Assembly (NCBI GenBank): GCA_016630905.1
Contig: WBMQ01000002.1
Span: 2,232,001 to 2,296,000, forward strand
DNA length: 64,000 nucleotides
DNA from: Capillidium heterosporum
Taxonomy: Eukaryota > Entomophthoromycota > Entomophthoromycetes > Entomophthorales > Capillidiaceae
Reading direction: 5' to 3'
How positions within the stretch are numbered: the stretch's first letter is position 1; every line of letters begins with the position of its first letter. Shown piece by piece: positions 11,810 to 25,799 of this stretch. The notes beneath the pieces were generated by a model. That model had not been told where the DNA came from and did no database searches. It was given only the letters and a program-made list of their open reading frames with translations. A program made the position numbers and the translations under genes.

Positions 11810-12641
11810 TCTTAATTAAGCTTGTATAACTCTTTGCCAAAAGGTTGATGGTAAACTAAAGATAAAAAGGTTGTGCACTAAAACCCAAGTTAAGTTCAAA
11901 AACTAAACTGGAGTTTAGGATGTTTTGTTTTGAACCTTATTGTTCAAAAAATTTCAGGCTAGGTCTGATCAATTTATAAGTTTTCAAAATGCTTGAAATA
12001 AACAAATAGGATACCTTTATTAGAAAAACTAAGATGCTTCATTAGCTACTTTATGTTACTAAATGTAGGGAGGTACTGCGGAAGCCATAATACAGTGCCA
12101 TAGCAATAAGCTTGGTGTGAATATATAGATGTTTTGCAATTGAAAACACTAACGAAGTTTATACTAATTATATAATCCATCTCTCTTTATATATTTGCTC
12201 AATATTTTGGAGATAGAGGGTTGTTGAAAGAGCTTTAGTAATAAGTTTCATTTTGAAGCCGAAATTATTAATACGCCATTATTTTTAATGGCTTTATAAA
12301 ACACATCATTATCAATATACTTTATAGCTAAGCACAGGTGTTATATCTTTCTTCTAATAACCCATTACAAAGTATAGGAACTTTGTTTCTCTTTAGATAT
12401 AAATTTTGGTTCTCATTTTTAAACTCAAGGTAGGTAAATTAGTATTGGTAGACAAAATGATTGGTCAGTAATCAATCCAAAATTACCAACACGATTGGAC
12501 ACTTCAAAGTATATTTCTTATCAACTTTTTCCAATCTATTGAACGGAAATGTTCAACTTTTATTGGTTAAATCGATCGACTTTGACGTTGAAACAATACT
12601 AAAATATCAGCTTATCAGCCACCCTTCACTTCACGATAGAA
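11810..12641. other. Intergenic region between divergent genes
   Basis: Holds the promoters of eRF3 (-) and of the gene at 12642 (+). No other gene or element recognised. Confidence 0.6.
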
Positions 12642-13775
12642 ATGTCCAAAGAACAACTTGAGAAGAGGGTCAGGAATGCCGAACAATCGATAAGGGCTCA
12701 GGTAAAGAGAGGTATGGAAGTTAGTAGTGGAGAACATGGTATCATTTTCAACAAAATACGATCGACCAATACCCGACTTCGACAAAGGAATCCGGATATC
12801 TACTCTTCATTTGCATCTAAAAACATATCGGTGCCCAACACCCGATCCAAAGATTCACTTTTAGATATATTGGGGGATTCGAAGAAGGTAGAGAAGATAA
12901 TACACAACACCGAATTGAACAAGCCGATTACCTATAAGCATATGGCTCAATTCCAAAAGCTAAATGTCAACAAGCTGTTGCATAATGCCGACACGGTCTT
13001 TCGAAAAGACCTCTTTGAAAGGTAATTTTTGTATTTTTATTTTTATTTTAAAACAGTTGTTTTATTTGAAGCCTTGGAAACGAAGCTACTCTATTTAAAA
13101 CCAAGAGTTTGGATTCCAACTCCAATTCCGAAACGAAAGTTCAAGGCTACCTACAACAGTTGGAATCCAATCTACTGCTATGTGAGCAGAACGAGTGCTT
13201 CAAGGTAAGTTTTCAAGAACTAGTTCCATTAAATCTAGCTGTACTTTTCAAAATAGTATACCGATTACTCGATGGACCTAAAGCTTTCCAGGATAACCGA
13301 CACCATCAACAACATGAAGGAGATTGAACAGAACTTACCCCCCATCAAGCATGCCGAACACATCAAAGGACTCTACTATCTAGTGATAGCTATCTCCTAC
13401 GGCAACCAGACTGAGATCTTACAAGACTACTTCAAGTACAAAAAGGAAAATCGCAAGGAGCTCAACTCTTCAACCGTCAAAAAGTTGGTGGAAAAGCAGT
13501 CTAAAATCCTCTACAACACCAACCTCTACTACCAAAAGTTTGTTAATAGTATGCAAATATACGCTGAGAACTTTGAGATAAACTTTCCAATGACTTGGGA
13601 CATCATAAAGTCAGGGGAACATCATCTACGCTTCCCATTACGTAAATCTATGGGTAAGAATGTCTCAGCCACCACCAAGTTTGTGCGCTGTATCATCGAT
13701 GAGATCGTCAAGAGGGAAGGTATAAGTGGATTTGGGAGGGACTCCATATTTTCGAGGCTTTCCAACAGGAATTGA
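12642..13775 (+). CDS. Unknown protein, three exons, 343 aa
   Basis: Exons 12642-13021, 13072-13204 and 13257-13775, joined by 50- and 52-base introns with GTAATT and GTAAGT donors, give one continuous frame of 343 residues ending in TGA. No family is recognised. The protein is Lys/Asn/Gln-rich and predicted mostly helical, with no signal peptide or membrane segment. The first exon (SKEQLEKRVRNAEQSIRAQ) looks coiled-coil-like; the middle contains YLQQLESNLLLCEQN; the C-terminal 170 residues are rich in aromatic and basic residues. Correct phase at both introns and codon use like neighbours make it a real gene, and a nuclear or cytoskeletal scaffold role would be guesswork. Confidence 0.75.
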
Positions 13776-14802
13776 AAATTGAGCCCTTAAGTTATTGCCA
13801 TTGTTACGTATGACCCTCTTGTCAAAATTACTACTACCTTATATGCGTTTTAATCTATAAATTGTCGAACTAGTAAATTTTGAAGTTGATGTAATTTATT
13901 CAACTGTTTATATTCATCATATTTATCTTTAGACATGGAGCACTTAGCAATTTCTTGGAAAGTCTTATTGAGTTTGACTTATATACCTTTAGTAGCTTTG
14001 ACAACCATTGACTAAACTTAGGATGGCATATATCTATTGTATTTACTGGGTAGAAATGAAGACTAAAACTATATAAATTAACCGAAATAACCTATATTCA
14101 GAGTACTACATTTCTTTTATATCCGCAACTTCTTTGACTCGAAGTTTGCTAAAAAGTCCAATTGCAGATACCGGAAATGTGACAAAGTAGCAGTGCATTC
14201 GACCCAATAGGTAAGTTGCTGGCTGGACCTACTTTCATCATCCTTATTAATTTAGTTAACCAGAAAATGTCAAGTAGCCACTCAAACATTTAGCTATACG
14301 ATTTATAGAAACGTTATTTTGGGTCAGTAATTCTAAAGTATGGAGCGTACTCACTTTTATTTATATATGCAAACATGTCGTAAATTTTTTATTATATGAG
14401 ATATAGTCTGATTTCTACTGATACTTCGTAGCAACCACATCTCCTAGTTTCCTTATACTTTCTAAACAAATCCTAAATCTGGGTTGTTCCGCAACTTTTA
14501 TATCTCCGATTTCGGGCTTTGAGAAAGCTCAATTGTCGGGTAAAGATTAGCCCCAAACCAATTTTGGGCTTTTACTTGCAGTTTATAGCAAAGATTAAAA
14601 CTAATTTATGCCAAACTACCATCGGTTTAGGATAAGTGGCTTCCAGGACGAAGATGTGATAAAAATGAACTGGATTAGTAATAAGTAGATCCTATACTGT
14701 AAAGTAGCATGCCATACACTATATAAAGGATGGTCGAGCCACCCATTTACAACTTATTTCAATTTTCAACAAAACAGTTTGGCAGATTGCAAGAATAAGA
14801 AA
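13776..14802. other. Intergenic region
   Basis: No gene recognised. The right end carries the TATA box of the following gene. Confidence 0.6.
14720..14727 (+). promoter_or_regulatory. TATA box of the GGCT-like gene
   Basis: TATATAAA is 76 bases upstream of the ATG at 14803, followed by an A-rich leader. Confidence 0.55.
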
Positions 14803-15578
14803 ATGACTAGCAAGCGCGTTTGGTATTTCGGTAAGCCAAGCATATTTTCCATAACTAACTCTACATACCAGCTTACGGATCCAACATGAATCCCAAAGTT
14901 CTAACTACACGACGAGGCATCCACCCTACCCGCTCACTAAAAGCGATTGGCGAAGACTACCGACTAACCTTCGATATACCTGGCCTACCCTATATCGAAC
15001 CTAGCTTTGCCAATGTAGCCCCACTTGAATTGATTTACGATGACGAGGAAAGTTACATCAACGGGAATTTTACAACAAAGCGTAGTGTTGAAGGGGTCGC
15101 CCATGAAGTAACAGAGGAAGAGTTCAAGCAGATCCAGTTCAGCGAAGGCGGTTTCGGTTACAAAGATATTGGGTATCAACCCATCAATATCAAACTCAAG
15201 TTGAATACTGGGGAGACTGTAGATGGATTGACGCTCCACTACAAAAACAGGAGTCGGGAGTTCAGACCTAGTCACAGGTACCTGAATCTACTGATCGAAG
15301 GATCCGATGAGTTTAAGCTGACCGATAACTATCAGAAATACCTGCAGAATTTGCCATACTACCAGACAGAAAGCAAAAGCCAGACCCTAGCCAAATTTTT
15401 GATGTTTATCATACTATTGCCTTTAGTGCTCCCTACGTTCGGTACAGCAGCTTTGTACATGTTTTTGTTCAAAACACAACCCCCCTACTTCTTGGCGGTC
15501 CTGCAGGTTTACGTGAACGCTTTCAGTTGGTTCTTGCACGACGCAATATTTTCGAGGCTGTTCGGTAAGGGGTGTTGA
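14803..15578 (+). CDS. Gamma-glutamylcyclotransferase-like membrane protein
   Basis: Two exons (14803-14830 and 14872-15578; 41-base intron) give 244 residues. The splice assembles WYFAYGSN at residues 7-14, the substrate-binding signature of the gamma-glutamylcyclotransferase (BtrG-like) fold. The acidic residue expected for catalysis is probably Glu101 in the SEGG segment, and a PSHRYLNLL block follows. The family acts on gamma-glutamyl amino acids or glutathione to release 5-oxoproline. Residues about 185-209 are a strong hydrophobic segment, with a second at the C-terminus, so the protein is probably membrane-anchored; this is unlike the soluble animal enzyme and resembles a fungal subgroup. 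The start is set by the intron, since the exon 2 Met would remove the YGSN loop. Confidence 0.82.
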
Positions 15579-16251
15579 AGATAGCCGGGATGTATTTCTT
15601 TCTTTTTTCTTAATGGCATAGTAATAAACGTTATATATCTAGCTATTTATAAACATGTTGCTTAGGTTATATGCTTTAGAAATTACATAGTCACCATCTA
15701 TTAGTAAAGGCTCATTTATTTTAAAAGAATTGTAATATATTATTATAAACCTTATACTACATTTAAATCATGTTCGAATTGATTGTAAATATTTTTGACT
15801 GCACATATGTACATTATATTTAATAGTTGTTTACCCTATATAGCTCCAGCACTACCTCCTGCTCTACCTCAATACATTTTAAAGTTTTACTCTTGTGTCT
15901 ATATATATACAAAAACTCTTCCATGGAAAGGGATCAATTGATTAACTTTATGAAAATGATTTGGGCACATCAACTATCCACTCGGTTCTAAATCAAAGGC
16001 CCAGCTATAAAGCAAGGTGGTGAGACAACTATCGTTGACCAGATATATATAACATGAAAATATAGCCCTATTATATTGAATAAAAATTATATATTTCATA
16101 TCCCAGTTGATATATCAATATACATGTTATATAAAAATTAAAAGAACATGGCTAAAAGTTAAATTATTTAATCAAATAAAGAATTGTAGAACCGACTCTT
16201 ATCCAAAAAAGTAAAACAAGTCACAAATAAGATAGATCTACAAAGCCATCC
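15579..16251. other. Intergenic, convergent 3' ends
   Basis: Lies between convergent genes. AT-rich; nothing else recognised. Confidence 0.6.
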
Positions 16252-17696
<1,445 letters not shown>

Positions 17697-18846
17697 TTTT
17701 TGAAAGTGTCAAAAGTCAATTGTTCAGGGCAAATCTTTATCTAGCTCAGTTTCTAAATTTAGCTCCAAGCTGCAAGTACTTCATTTCCAACTTTGCAGTG
17801 CAATCACTCCAATTAGGCTTGTCGATTTATACTCGAGGAACAACGCTATCGTTCAGCAAAAAATGTATATTTAGCTACAATTCCAGCAAAATATACAGCG
17901 ATTATATATGAACGTAGTGACGGTAACACCCACCACATCGAAAGATGACTTGAATTAACTAGGCTAAGCCCCAATATATTGATTTACCTTCCTAAAATTG
18001 ATCCTGGACTAGCAAATTCTATCGGCACTTATAGGACAATTTCTAAAAGTTCCTTGTGGCTTGGGAGGATAAATATATTTCAAGGGAGCTGTACAGGTTG
18101 ATGTAAAGTGCTTTAGTATAATCTGATAGTTATACGTGTTAGGAAAGCACCACCAGATCTACATATGATCGTTTTCAACTTTTACTATGGGTAAAAATCT
18201 GATATTATTATGTTCAGAAATATGGGTGCTTTTGTAAGCCTAAGCTTATAAAATAGTACATAATTTTTCAGAACGAAAAAGTATTTCACCTGTCTTATTT
18301 TTATGGTCTGCTTTTACAATTGTACTTTAATAAGATTAGACAATAATATAAGAACAAAGGTGATATCAAAGTTGCTACATCTCCTTCGTATTGCTCACTA
18401 TTAAATTTCATACAAGAAAAAACACTATAGTTGCAAGGGCAGAAACATAGGCCTACTTCTTGTGAGTAGTTTTCAAATGCTTACTTATAAGCTATATAAA
18501 ATTAAATTGCATATATTTGTTTATACCTTGTAAATTTATATTTATCCATGTGTTTGAATTACATGTGCTTAGTTAGACTACTAAACTAGAAGGTTTGAGC
18601 ATACATAAATATATAAAGTTTTAAATAAGGATATGTAAATTAATAAGTGGTGCTATATATACTCTTAAAATGTAGCTGCTAGGGTTACTAAAAAGCGGTG
18701 TTTGAAATATAATAGTAGTTATATTAATTGTACATGGTAAAAATAAATTAGTAGGGAAGTTTGATATATATATAAACAACCAAAATATCGAATAGTAGAA
18801 TTTAATTATTACTTCAAGTAAAAATCGAACCTATCTAACATCTACC
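17697..18846. other. Intergenic, AT-rich
   Basis: Upstream of the zinc-finger gene and downstream of the PQ-loop gene. No gene or structured element recognised. Confidence 0.6.
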
Positions 18847-19573
18847 TCATTCCTTCTTCTTCTCCTTAGTTTCCAATTTGGCTGGTGCGCCATCGTAAGC
18901 GAGGGCCTGAATGAATAAGACGGTCTGTAATATGGCACCCATAGAAGAACCTACCAAAGCCAACGTTTGCTTCACCTCGATGACTATTAGTATAAAATCT
19001 ACCATATGCTGAAAAGAATTGTAAGATAATAGTTGCCTTTGAAAGCTGGCCAATGGATTTCTCCCTATAGTTTTGCATTAGTTGAGGTACAGCTCCAAAT
19101 AGCATCATAGGTAAAAGTAAGACCATCAGTGAAGTTAAGACGGGTAAACTTATAACTTGGTATAGCAGGTAGTTAAGAGCTACATACACGCCGACAAACC
19201 CTACTAAGTTAACACTCGAGCCTTCAAAATATAAGACTAGCAGCATTAAGCAGACGTCTTGAGCTAGGACAAAGACGGCGTCCCCATAGGTAGTGAAAGC
19301 TTGGCTGTTGGATTTACAGAAACAGACAATAATAGTTAAAGCTAACGTTTCAATGAGTAAAGAGATTTTGTTGACACCTTTAGCTGAGCCGTTGTTCACC
19401 ATCTTGACAAGCTGAGGGAGTTTTATCATGGAACTTATAATGGTTATCGACAACCCTATTACCTTACTCAATACGAAGCTCATACAGTTGGATCCTAACA
19501 ACCCATTGGTTAAGACGGAGTTGTAGCATTGCACTCCCACTTGGTCTTTCAAAATCTGCTGAGCTACTTCCAT
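18847..19573 (-). CDS. PQ-loop membrane protein, MPU1-like
   Basis: Multi-pass membrane protein with two PQ-loop repeats (IKLPQLVKMVNNGSAKGV at about residues 51-68, and FGAVPQLMQNYREKSIGQLS further on), spaced by hydrophobic segments as in MPU1, the ER protein needed to use dolichol-phosphate mannose and glucose. The second repeat continues as FFSAYGRFYT and should be followed by EVKQTLALVGSSMGAIL, which is in the +1 frame. The join lies between 18977 and 19002. Either one base is extra, or a 19-base GT..AG segment (18984-19002) is removed; the first keeps the family's R-x-F-T-x3-EV spacing. The C-terminus is a Lys/Glu tail ending in KEKKKE. Start is the Met at 19573. Confidence 0.8.
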
Positions 19574-20396
19574 ATTCGTTACTGCTTCTACGTTGTGATA
19601 AAACTACTGCTCTTTTACTAAGATAAAAAGAAAATTTTGGGTTGCAATATGCCTTTATATATATTACTTTATCTGATAAAATTGGAAGGACACATGCCCT
19701 TTAGGCTCTGTTCTGGTTTCTCGGGTAATTGTTGGACTTTCTGATGATGGTGGAGCAAACTCTATCCCTTAGACTTGTAAAGCTAAATTGGAAGGAAAGA
19801 ATTCAAATGCAAGACTTGGAACTGATAAACTTTTGGGGCTGTCCATCAAAGTTTAGTTGGCAAATTAAACATCGCTAAAGCCTTAGTTTATTGGAACTAT
19901 ACTAATCCCCGTATTCTAAAAGGTGGTAGTTTGGTGAATATTGCCAAAAGCCGACCAGGTATCTTCTATAATCGGGTCAAAAATTAGTCCGAAGGGACCA
20001 GTTCGAAATTTGTAAGCATCCTTGACCTCATGTCGCAAGTCTTGATGAACCTATTTAGAATAGGAGCTGATAGTTTGCAATATTTGTAACTAAATGTTTA
20101 GATTAGTAATCTCGACATTAAACTCATACATCAACTCAGTACAAACATCCATGAGATAGCTTAATTGTCATTTTAAATTAGCATTATACCAAAATATTTT
20201 GATTGATATAGAATACCTGATTCAAAGGCAAATCTGAAGTTGAAATCCAGATAAACTTGTAAAGTAGCCCATCGCAAAAATATGCTAACTACTCCATTTT
20301 CATTAGAAATTTGGATAAGAATCGATATATTAAAGGCAGTCTTGTTCAAAAAGCATATGGATACCTTCAGTATCTCATATATATTGCAAAAAACAT
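19574..20396. other. Intergenic region
   Basis: Promoter side of the PQ-loop gene; nothing else recognised before the tRNA. Confidence 0.6.
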
Positions 20397-20468
20397 AGGT
20401 CTCGCCGAGGATCGAACTCGGATTAACGGAATCAGAATCCGATGTGATAGCCATTACACTACGAAACC
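20397..20468 (-). tRNA. tRNA-Gln (CUG)
   Basis: 72 bases, no intron. Acceptor stem GGTTTCG/CGAGACC pairs fully (one G-T), the anticodon loop TTCTGAT gives anticodon CTG, and the T arm contains GTTCGATCC. The discriminator is T, usual for eukaryotic tRNA-Gln. A run of six T follows as RNA polymerase III terminator. Confidence 0.95.
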
Positions 20469-22138
20469 AATATCTACTAACTTTCTTTACTTTGTTACTT
20501 TAATATTTTAAAATGTAAAATTCATTCTAATTGCAATTTGTAATTGAATATATTCATATCCTAAAGCCATAACTATACATTTTAGCAAAGTTGTCAAGGA
20601 ATAGTACTTCTACATCAACCGAATAACCAAATTTACTCTATAATACAAAATTGTAGTTTTAACCTTATTTTCAACTGTTTCATTGATTCGATAAATATTT
20701 AAATCCTTTGAAGGAAATAGCCAAATATTTTTTATAAATGTAAATTTCTATGAATAGTCTTGGTTAGTTGATGGGATGCACTAGTATTCCTTTACCTTAT
20801 ATAAATCAAATGTATATCCAAATTTGTACGAGCCAAGCTGCTATTGTATTTGAATATAATATAACTATCTGCTGTAAAGTATCCATTCAAATTCTTAAAG
20901 TATACTTGAATATAAACCAAATATATGCCAACAAATGAAGGTTAATATCAAAAAATATACAATGTAATGTAGCACATTTGTTCTTAAAAGTAGCGAATGT
21001 TCAAAAGACAAGCTTTAGAAGTGTTCTTTAAAGGTAAAATAATAGTCAACAGCCATACTTGTGCAGAATACGATGATCATCCTCAAGGCTAATCCAGACT
21101 ATGACCTAACCCAGCCCCCAACTGAATATTACTACCAAACTAACTACGCACACCATGTCCTCCAACCGATATATCTCATTGTATAGAACATTCTTAACCC
21201 TTTGACTAAACCAAATTCTTACAAGTATTACCGGATAATGGCCAGGTGTAATTGGGGTTGGTAGTTTGAACCACTCTACCGCAAATTTCAAGCAAGTTTA
21301 AAATGGGTTATATCTACTTCAGATCTACAATTCATAAAGTTACTGTTATATATATTGGTGCCACATATATGCTTATGGAGGTGAAAGGAATATCGATACT
21401 GCTGCTTTACTATCCTTTTAAAATTCCAATATGGGGAACCTTGGTACACTTGGAGAAATGTTTACAAGGATCCGATCGTTCAGTATAAGTTCTATAACCC
21501 AATCTTCGGGGATATATAAAGGTATATTGTAATCTGTAAAGTATATTAATAGGTTCCCGTGACCCATTAAGCTTACAATCATTAAGAGCGATAATTTAGA
21601 TACGAGAGAACCTTTGTTTTCAACCAATGCTTTCGATGATTGGGTTTCGTTGATCCAAGTTCAACACTACCAACAATTCTAGTCCTGGATAAGAGGCAAA
21701 ATCCAACTTGTAAAGCCTAGCTGCCTAACAAATCTGTTTATGCAGCTCTTAACGTCCGGCAAGCCCTCTTCAAGTTTTGACTGGTTACTAAACCTAAAGT
21801 GTACCGGTTGTGCTAGTTGGTATCAAAGTTAACTAATAAAGTCAATAGAACTGCCAACTCTCCATAAGTTTGCTTCTCAAGTAAACAAATTGGTTAGTCG
21901 AATTTTACAATTGAGTTCAAACGTTATTTTAAATTTAACTGCTTTCTTTCAACTTGGATTTTGGCTATAAAATGGTAGAGTTACCCCAACCTAAAATAAA
22001 TTATTAGTTTATGTAGAGCATCCTCAACTCATTCCTTTTCATTGACATCGACATAATATACATAGAGTTTCCAACTAATTAATTGTAGAGTAGCACCACT
22101 TAGATTTAGATCCCAGTTTATACCTTTACCAACGAATA
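20469..22138. other. Long intergenic region
   Basis: No intact gene. Weak frames on the minus strand around 21.1-21.7 kb look degraded and could not be assigned. The right end is the promoter of the kinase gene. Confidence 0.5.
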
Positions 22139-23515
22139 ATGTCTCTGAGCAAACCATTTCGACTCGCCGACCCCGCCAACCTAGAGAACTACGGAGACTT
22201 TAGCAAAGACTCATTAAAGCGTATCAGTGGATACGACCGATACGCCATACGCCGTAGCCTGTACTCGACTGACTCCGAGTCCGAGTTTACCTCGTCATCG
22301 TCCCATTCCTCGACGGCTTCCTCGACTAGCCCCACCATAATACCTTCCCGCTTCCAGTTCGAAGCTTTGCCCAAGCAGCAGCAAGCGGAAACCAAATCCA
22401 AGACTATCGAGAACTTCAGCAAGCTCTTCCAGAGCCCAACCAAGAACAAAAAGAACAAGGACGACCCGATAAAGATTTTGAACGACTTGACCAACTCCAA
22501 ATTGACAAAGCGGTACCAACTGACTAGCCAGGAGTTGGGTAGGGGAGTGAGTGGCACCGTATTCCTAGTGAAATCCAAGTATAACTTCAACGACTATGCC
22601 GCCAAAGCCTACCTCAAGAAACCGTGTACCTCGCACCAAAAGTACAACCGCACCAAGTTTTTAACCAAAATATCCAACGAAATCTGCATGCTAGCTCAAC
22701 TTCACCACGAGAACGTCATCCGCACCTTTGACATCTGCCAGCACCAGGATCAAATAGTAACTATCATGGAGTACTGCCCCATCAACCTGTTCAAGTTGGT
22801 CAAAGAGAAGGTTCTAAACGAGAATGACATGCAGGAGTACTTCCACCAACTGGGGGCTGGGGTAGCCTACCTGCACAACGAATGTGGTATCGCTCACCGC
22901 GACTTGAAGTTGGAAAATCTGGGGGTTGGCCTCGACGGTCAACTCAAGATTTTGGATTTCGGTTCAGCTATCTGCCTCAACCCTAACAGTACTTCTACCA
23001 CTACCAGCTCGCGATATTCCAATGCTTTAAGCTCCAGCTGTAGAGAATGTAGTAAGCAGAATATGGATCTACGTAGCAGCTGGAGATCCTCAACTTCGTC
23101 CACCTACTCCAACTACTACGGGCTGCAATCTAGCTTCAGCTTCCTATCCCAAGTCAAAGTCCGCGGTCTATGTGGTTCGGATCCCTACATAGCCCCCGAA
23201 ATTTGGGAGACCGTCAACTATAGGTACGACCAACCTAACCTATGCAACTGCTGTAAAGCTTGTGGTTACAACCCGTTCAAAGCCGATATCTGGTCCATGG
23301 GAGTTATCTATGTAGCTATGGTCTCGGGCAAGTTCCCCTGGTCAGTTGCCAAGACCAGTGACTCTGATTTTTTACAGTTCCAGTTAAATCGTAAGGGTAG
23401 GTTGTCTAAATTCAAGGTCAAGGGTAGTATGGTCAAGCTGGTCATGAATATGCTGACGCTGTGCCCCAAGGATCGGTTGGATATCGATCGGGTTATGGAG
23501 TTCAACTGCTACTGA
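22139..23515 (+). CDS. Ser/Thr protein kinase, Hal4/Sat4 type
   Basis: Single-exon gene of 458 residues. The first 120 are Ser-rich and low in complexity, as in the fungal Npr1/Hal4/Hal5 group that regulates plasma-membrane transporters and ion balance. The kinase domain spans about residues 129-457: glycine loop GRGVSGTVF, lysine in YAAKAYLKK, catalytic loop HRDLKLEN, LDFGSA, an activation segment ending CGSDPYIAPEIWE, and KADIWSMGVIY. The CGSDPY(I/L)APE wording is typical of Hal4-like kinases. A roughly 60-residue Ser/Thr/Tyr-rich insertion sits between DFG and the APE motif, and an extra Cys cluster (CNCCKACG) follows it. All catalytic residues are present. Confidence 0.9.
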   Translation: MSLSKPFRLADPANLENYGDFSKDSLKRISGYDRYAIRRSLYSTDSESEFTSSSSHSSTASSTSPTIIPSRFQFEALPKQQQAETKSKTIENFSKLFQSPTKNKKNKDDPIKILNDLTNSKLTKRYQLTSQELGRGVSGTVFLVKSKYNFNDYAAKAYLKKPCTSHQKYNRTKFLTKISNEICMLAQLHHENVIRTFDICQHQDQIVTIMEYCPINLFKLVKEKVLNENDMQEYFHQLGAGVAYLHNECGIAHRDLKLENLGVGLDGQLKILDFGSAICLNPNSTSTTTSSRYSNALSSSCRECSKQNMDLRSSWRSSTSSTYSNYYGLQSSFSFLSQVKVRGLCGSDPYIAPEIWETVNYRYDQPNLCNCCKACGYNPFKADIWSMGVIYVAMVSGKFPWSVAKTSDSDFLQFQLNRKGRLSKFKVKGSMVKLVMNMLTLCPKDRLDIDRVMEFNCY

Positions 23516-24267
23516 TGCACTACCCCTTTCATCTTTCAAGCCAAAAAACTAACCAACCCCATCTGTACAGTATATATTTATGACTTTTAGTACCTTTTTA
23601 AAAATTTCATCGCCACCTAGTAAAATATTTGATCCATACTATCAAATCGAACTAACTCATAATAAAAAATTTTCATTTGGTATATTCATTAGTTTCTGGT
23701 TACTACCCAAAGTTTCTCATAAAATTCTCAAAGGACAACTATACACCATCCAACTTCTCAATAGGTTATAAACTCCAACTTCCCTGTCCCTTTACCTAAA
23801 GGAGCTAATAATTGCCAAAACCGGTTAAAATACACTTCCAAATCCCCATTTTAGAAAGCTTGGAAAAGTACAGTAACTTTACAACACCTATTCAACGTAT
23901 AGACAAACTTTCCCCATATTTCTGATATGACAGACTTTTGGAATTTGCTTTCTTATCTAGGTTACAAATATTACTAGGTTTGGGTCAAGCACGTTCAAAT
24001 AGAAAGGTAGTAAAAGTAACGTCGGTACCAACCGATCTACAAAATATTTATTGGTAACTGAAATATACAAAATAGATCGATGGGCAGTTATACTGAAGAA
24101 ATAAAAGAGCTGTATATATTAATCCAAAGGTGACTAAATAGTACCTGCTATACCCCTACCAAGATACATCTAAACTTTTAAAGAAATAAAGCCATCGAAA
24201 TCGAGATTCAATCGTAAAGAAATATCATAACAGATATATACCTATATTAAAAAAGTCAACATGAATT
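23516..24267. other. Intergenic region
   Basis: 3' flank of the kinase gene up to the tRNA-Trp gene; nothing else recognised. Confidence 0.6.
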
Positions 24268-24339
24268 GGCTAGTTGGCGCAATGGTAGCGCGTTCGACTC
24301 CAGATCGAAAGGTTACTGGTTCGACTCCGGTACTGGTCA
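24268..24339 (+). tRNA. tRNA-Trp (CCA)
   Basis: 72 bases, no intron. Acceptor GGCTAGT pairs with ACTGGTC, D-arm TTGGCGCAATGGTAGCGC, anticodon stem TTCGA/TCGAA with loop CTCCAGA (anticodon CCA at 24300-24302), T arm CTGGTTCGACTCCGG. Discriminator A. A nine-T terminator starts at about 24341. Confidence 0.95.
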
Positions 24340-25799
24340 TCTTTTTTTTCTCGACACAGCCTCATCATTTCTACCTTTTACCCATTGACCCTAGTTCCAA
24401 GATAAAAGGATGTCAAATAACATGTTTGAAGTCAATGGTTAACAGATACTATCTCTAGTTGATAAGCTTTTACAAGCAGATCAATTTTCATTATTAACGA
24501 AGGTATTCTATATTAATAGTATAGGTTTTTTGATAGGCCTACCTACAATGAATCGTAGAGTTTGAAAGATCTTTTTGAAAAAATAGTATCGCTTAAACGT
24601 TGATCTACCTTTTGTGAAGGTATAGAGCTCAGGTTTTATAGGCTGCCGATCTATCTCGGCATCGATACTGTGCTAAAATTGAGTTGGATTTCAGCTTGGT
24701 AATTTTATACTTTTTATGAGCTTGAAGATGTACCAATGAGTAGTTATGAACATTGCCAATAGTTTATATTTAGCTTCTACCATTCTATTTATTCTGCCAA
24801 AGTTAACCATACGGCTAGGTATCAATGGCCCCTTCAAAATTTGTTGAAATAACTATATTTTTTAAAATTTAGTAATAAAATGTTGAATGCCTTTATAAGA
24901 ATGCTGGTTGCCATTGTATATGGTTCTTTAAAATGAAGTCCGTTTTGCGAAATATAAAGTTGTTGATGATATCCTGAATGATTATATATACTGACATCTG
25001 GTTGTTATTTTTATAAATGCGCCAAGTTTGGTGTTAATTATAATTATAAAGTGTGCCTAATAGTTATTAAAAGTTATTTTTATATATACCTAGCTGGCTA
25101 TTTCAACATATAATTATAGTCTACGAATACTTGCTAACTAAAATTGAAAGTGTATTTACAACATATATAAAGTTGATGTATCTATAATAAAAAGCAGTAC
25201 CGAATTTATTAAAGTCGAAATGCTCAGGCTCATCCAAATATTAGCATTGTCAATACCTCGAATAAAAAGACAGTGAGCTGGGGAAGATCATGTTGACGAA
25301 AAGCTCTAGATGATGTGATTCAGTATTTACACTAATTCTACAAACGAAGGAAAGACTATAGCATTTAGTCAAGTTAGCTATTCATCTAGCGAAATCAAAA
25401 GTGAAATCTATTAGGTAGTCTAAAAATCTGGAGCTGTTGGAAGCAGTTATGAGAAAAGTTAAAATCACTCAACTTAAAAGCATCTCTCAGCTTTAAACGC
25501 TTAAGCTTAACTGGGAATTCAAATATACTCGAAAGCGTGTCATATCTGCTACTACTATAGCTGTATATACTCAGATCGATTAAATTTATTAGCTTATCTC
25601 AGCTACTTTCAATAATAAGGAATTTACAAATTAATTGATGCAGTAAACTTCTCAAAATTTAGTCAGTGCTCTGGGTTGGAGATATAATTAAATGTCAATT
25701 CAGGCATTGGTCCAGAAAGCTGGGCTTGCAGCTTGACTATACAATTGAACATCAGTAAAGGACCTTCTAAAATGCCTGAAATTCTCTCGCTTAAAACTA
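24340..25799. other. Intergenic region
   Basis: AT-rich. The part after about 25.2 kb may hold further degraded pieces of the F-box gene that follows; no intact frame. Confidence 0.5.

Noticed and set aside
24261-24458. Short frame starting just before tRNA-Trp
   Set aside because: It overlaps the tRNA and its terminator; no independent evidence of coding.
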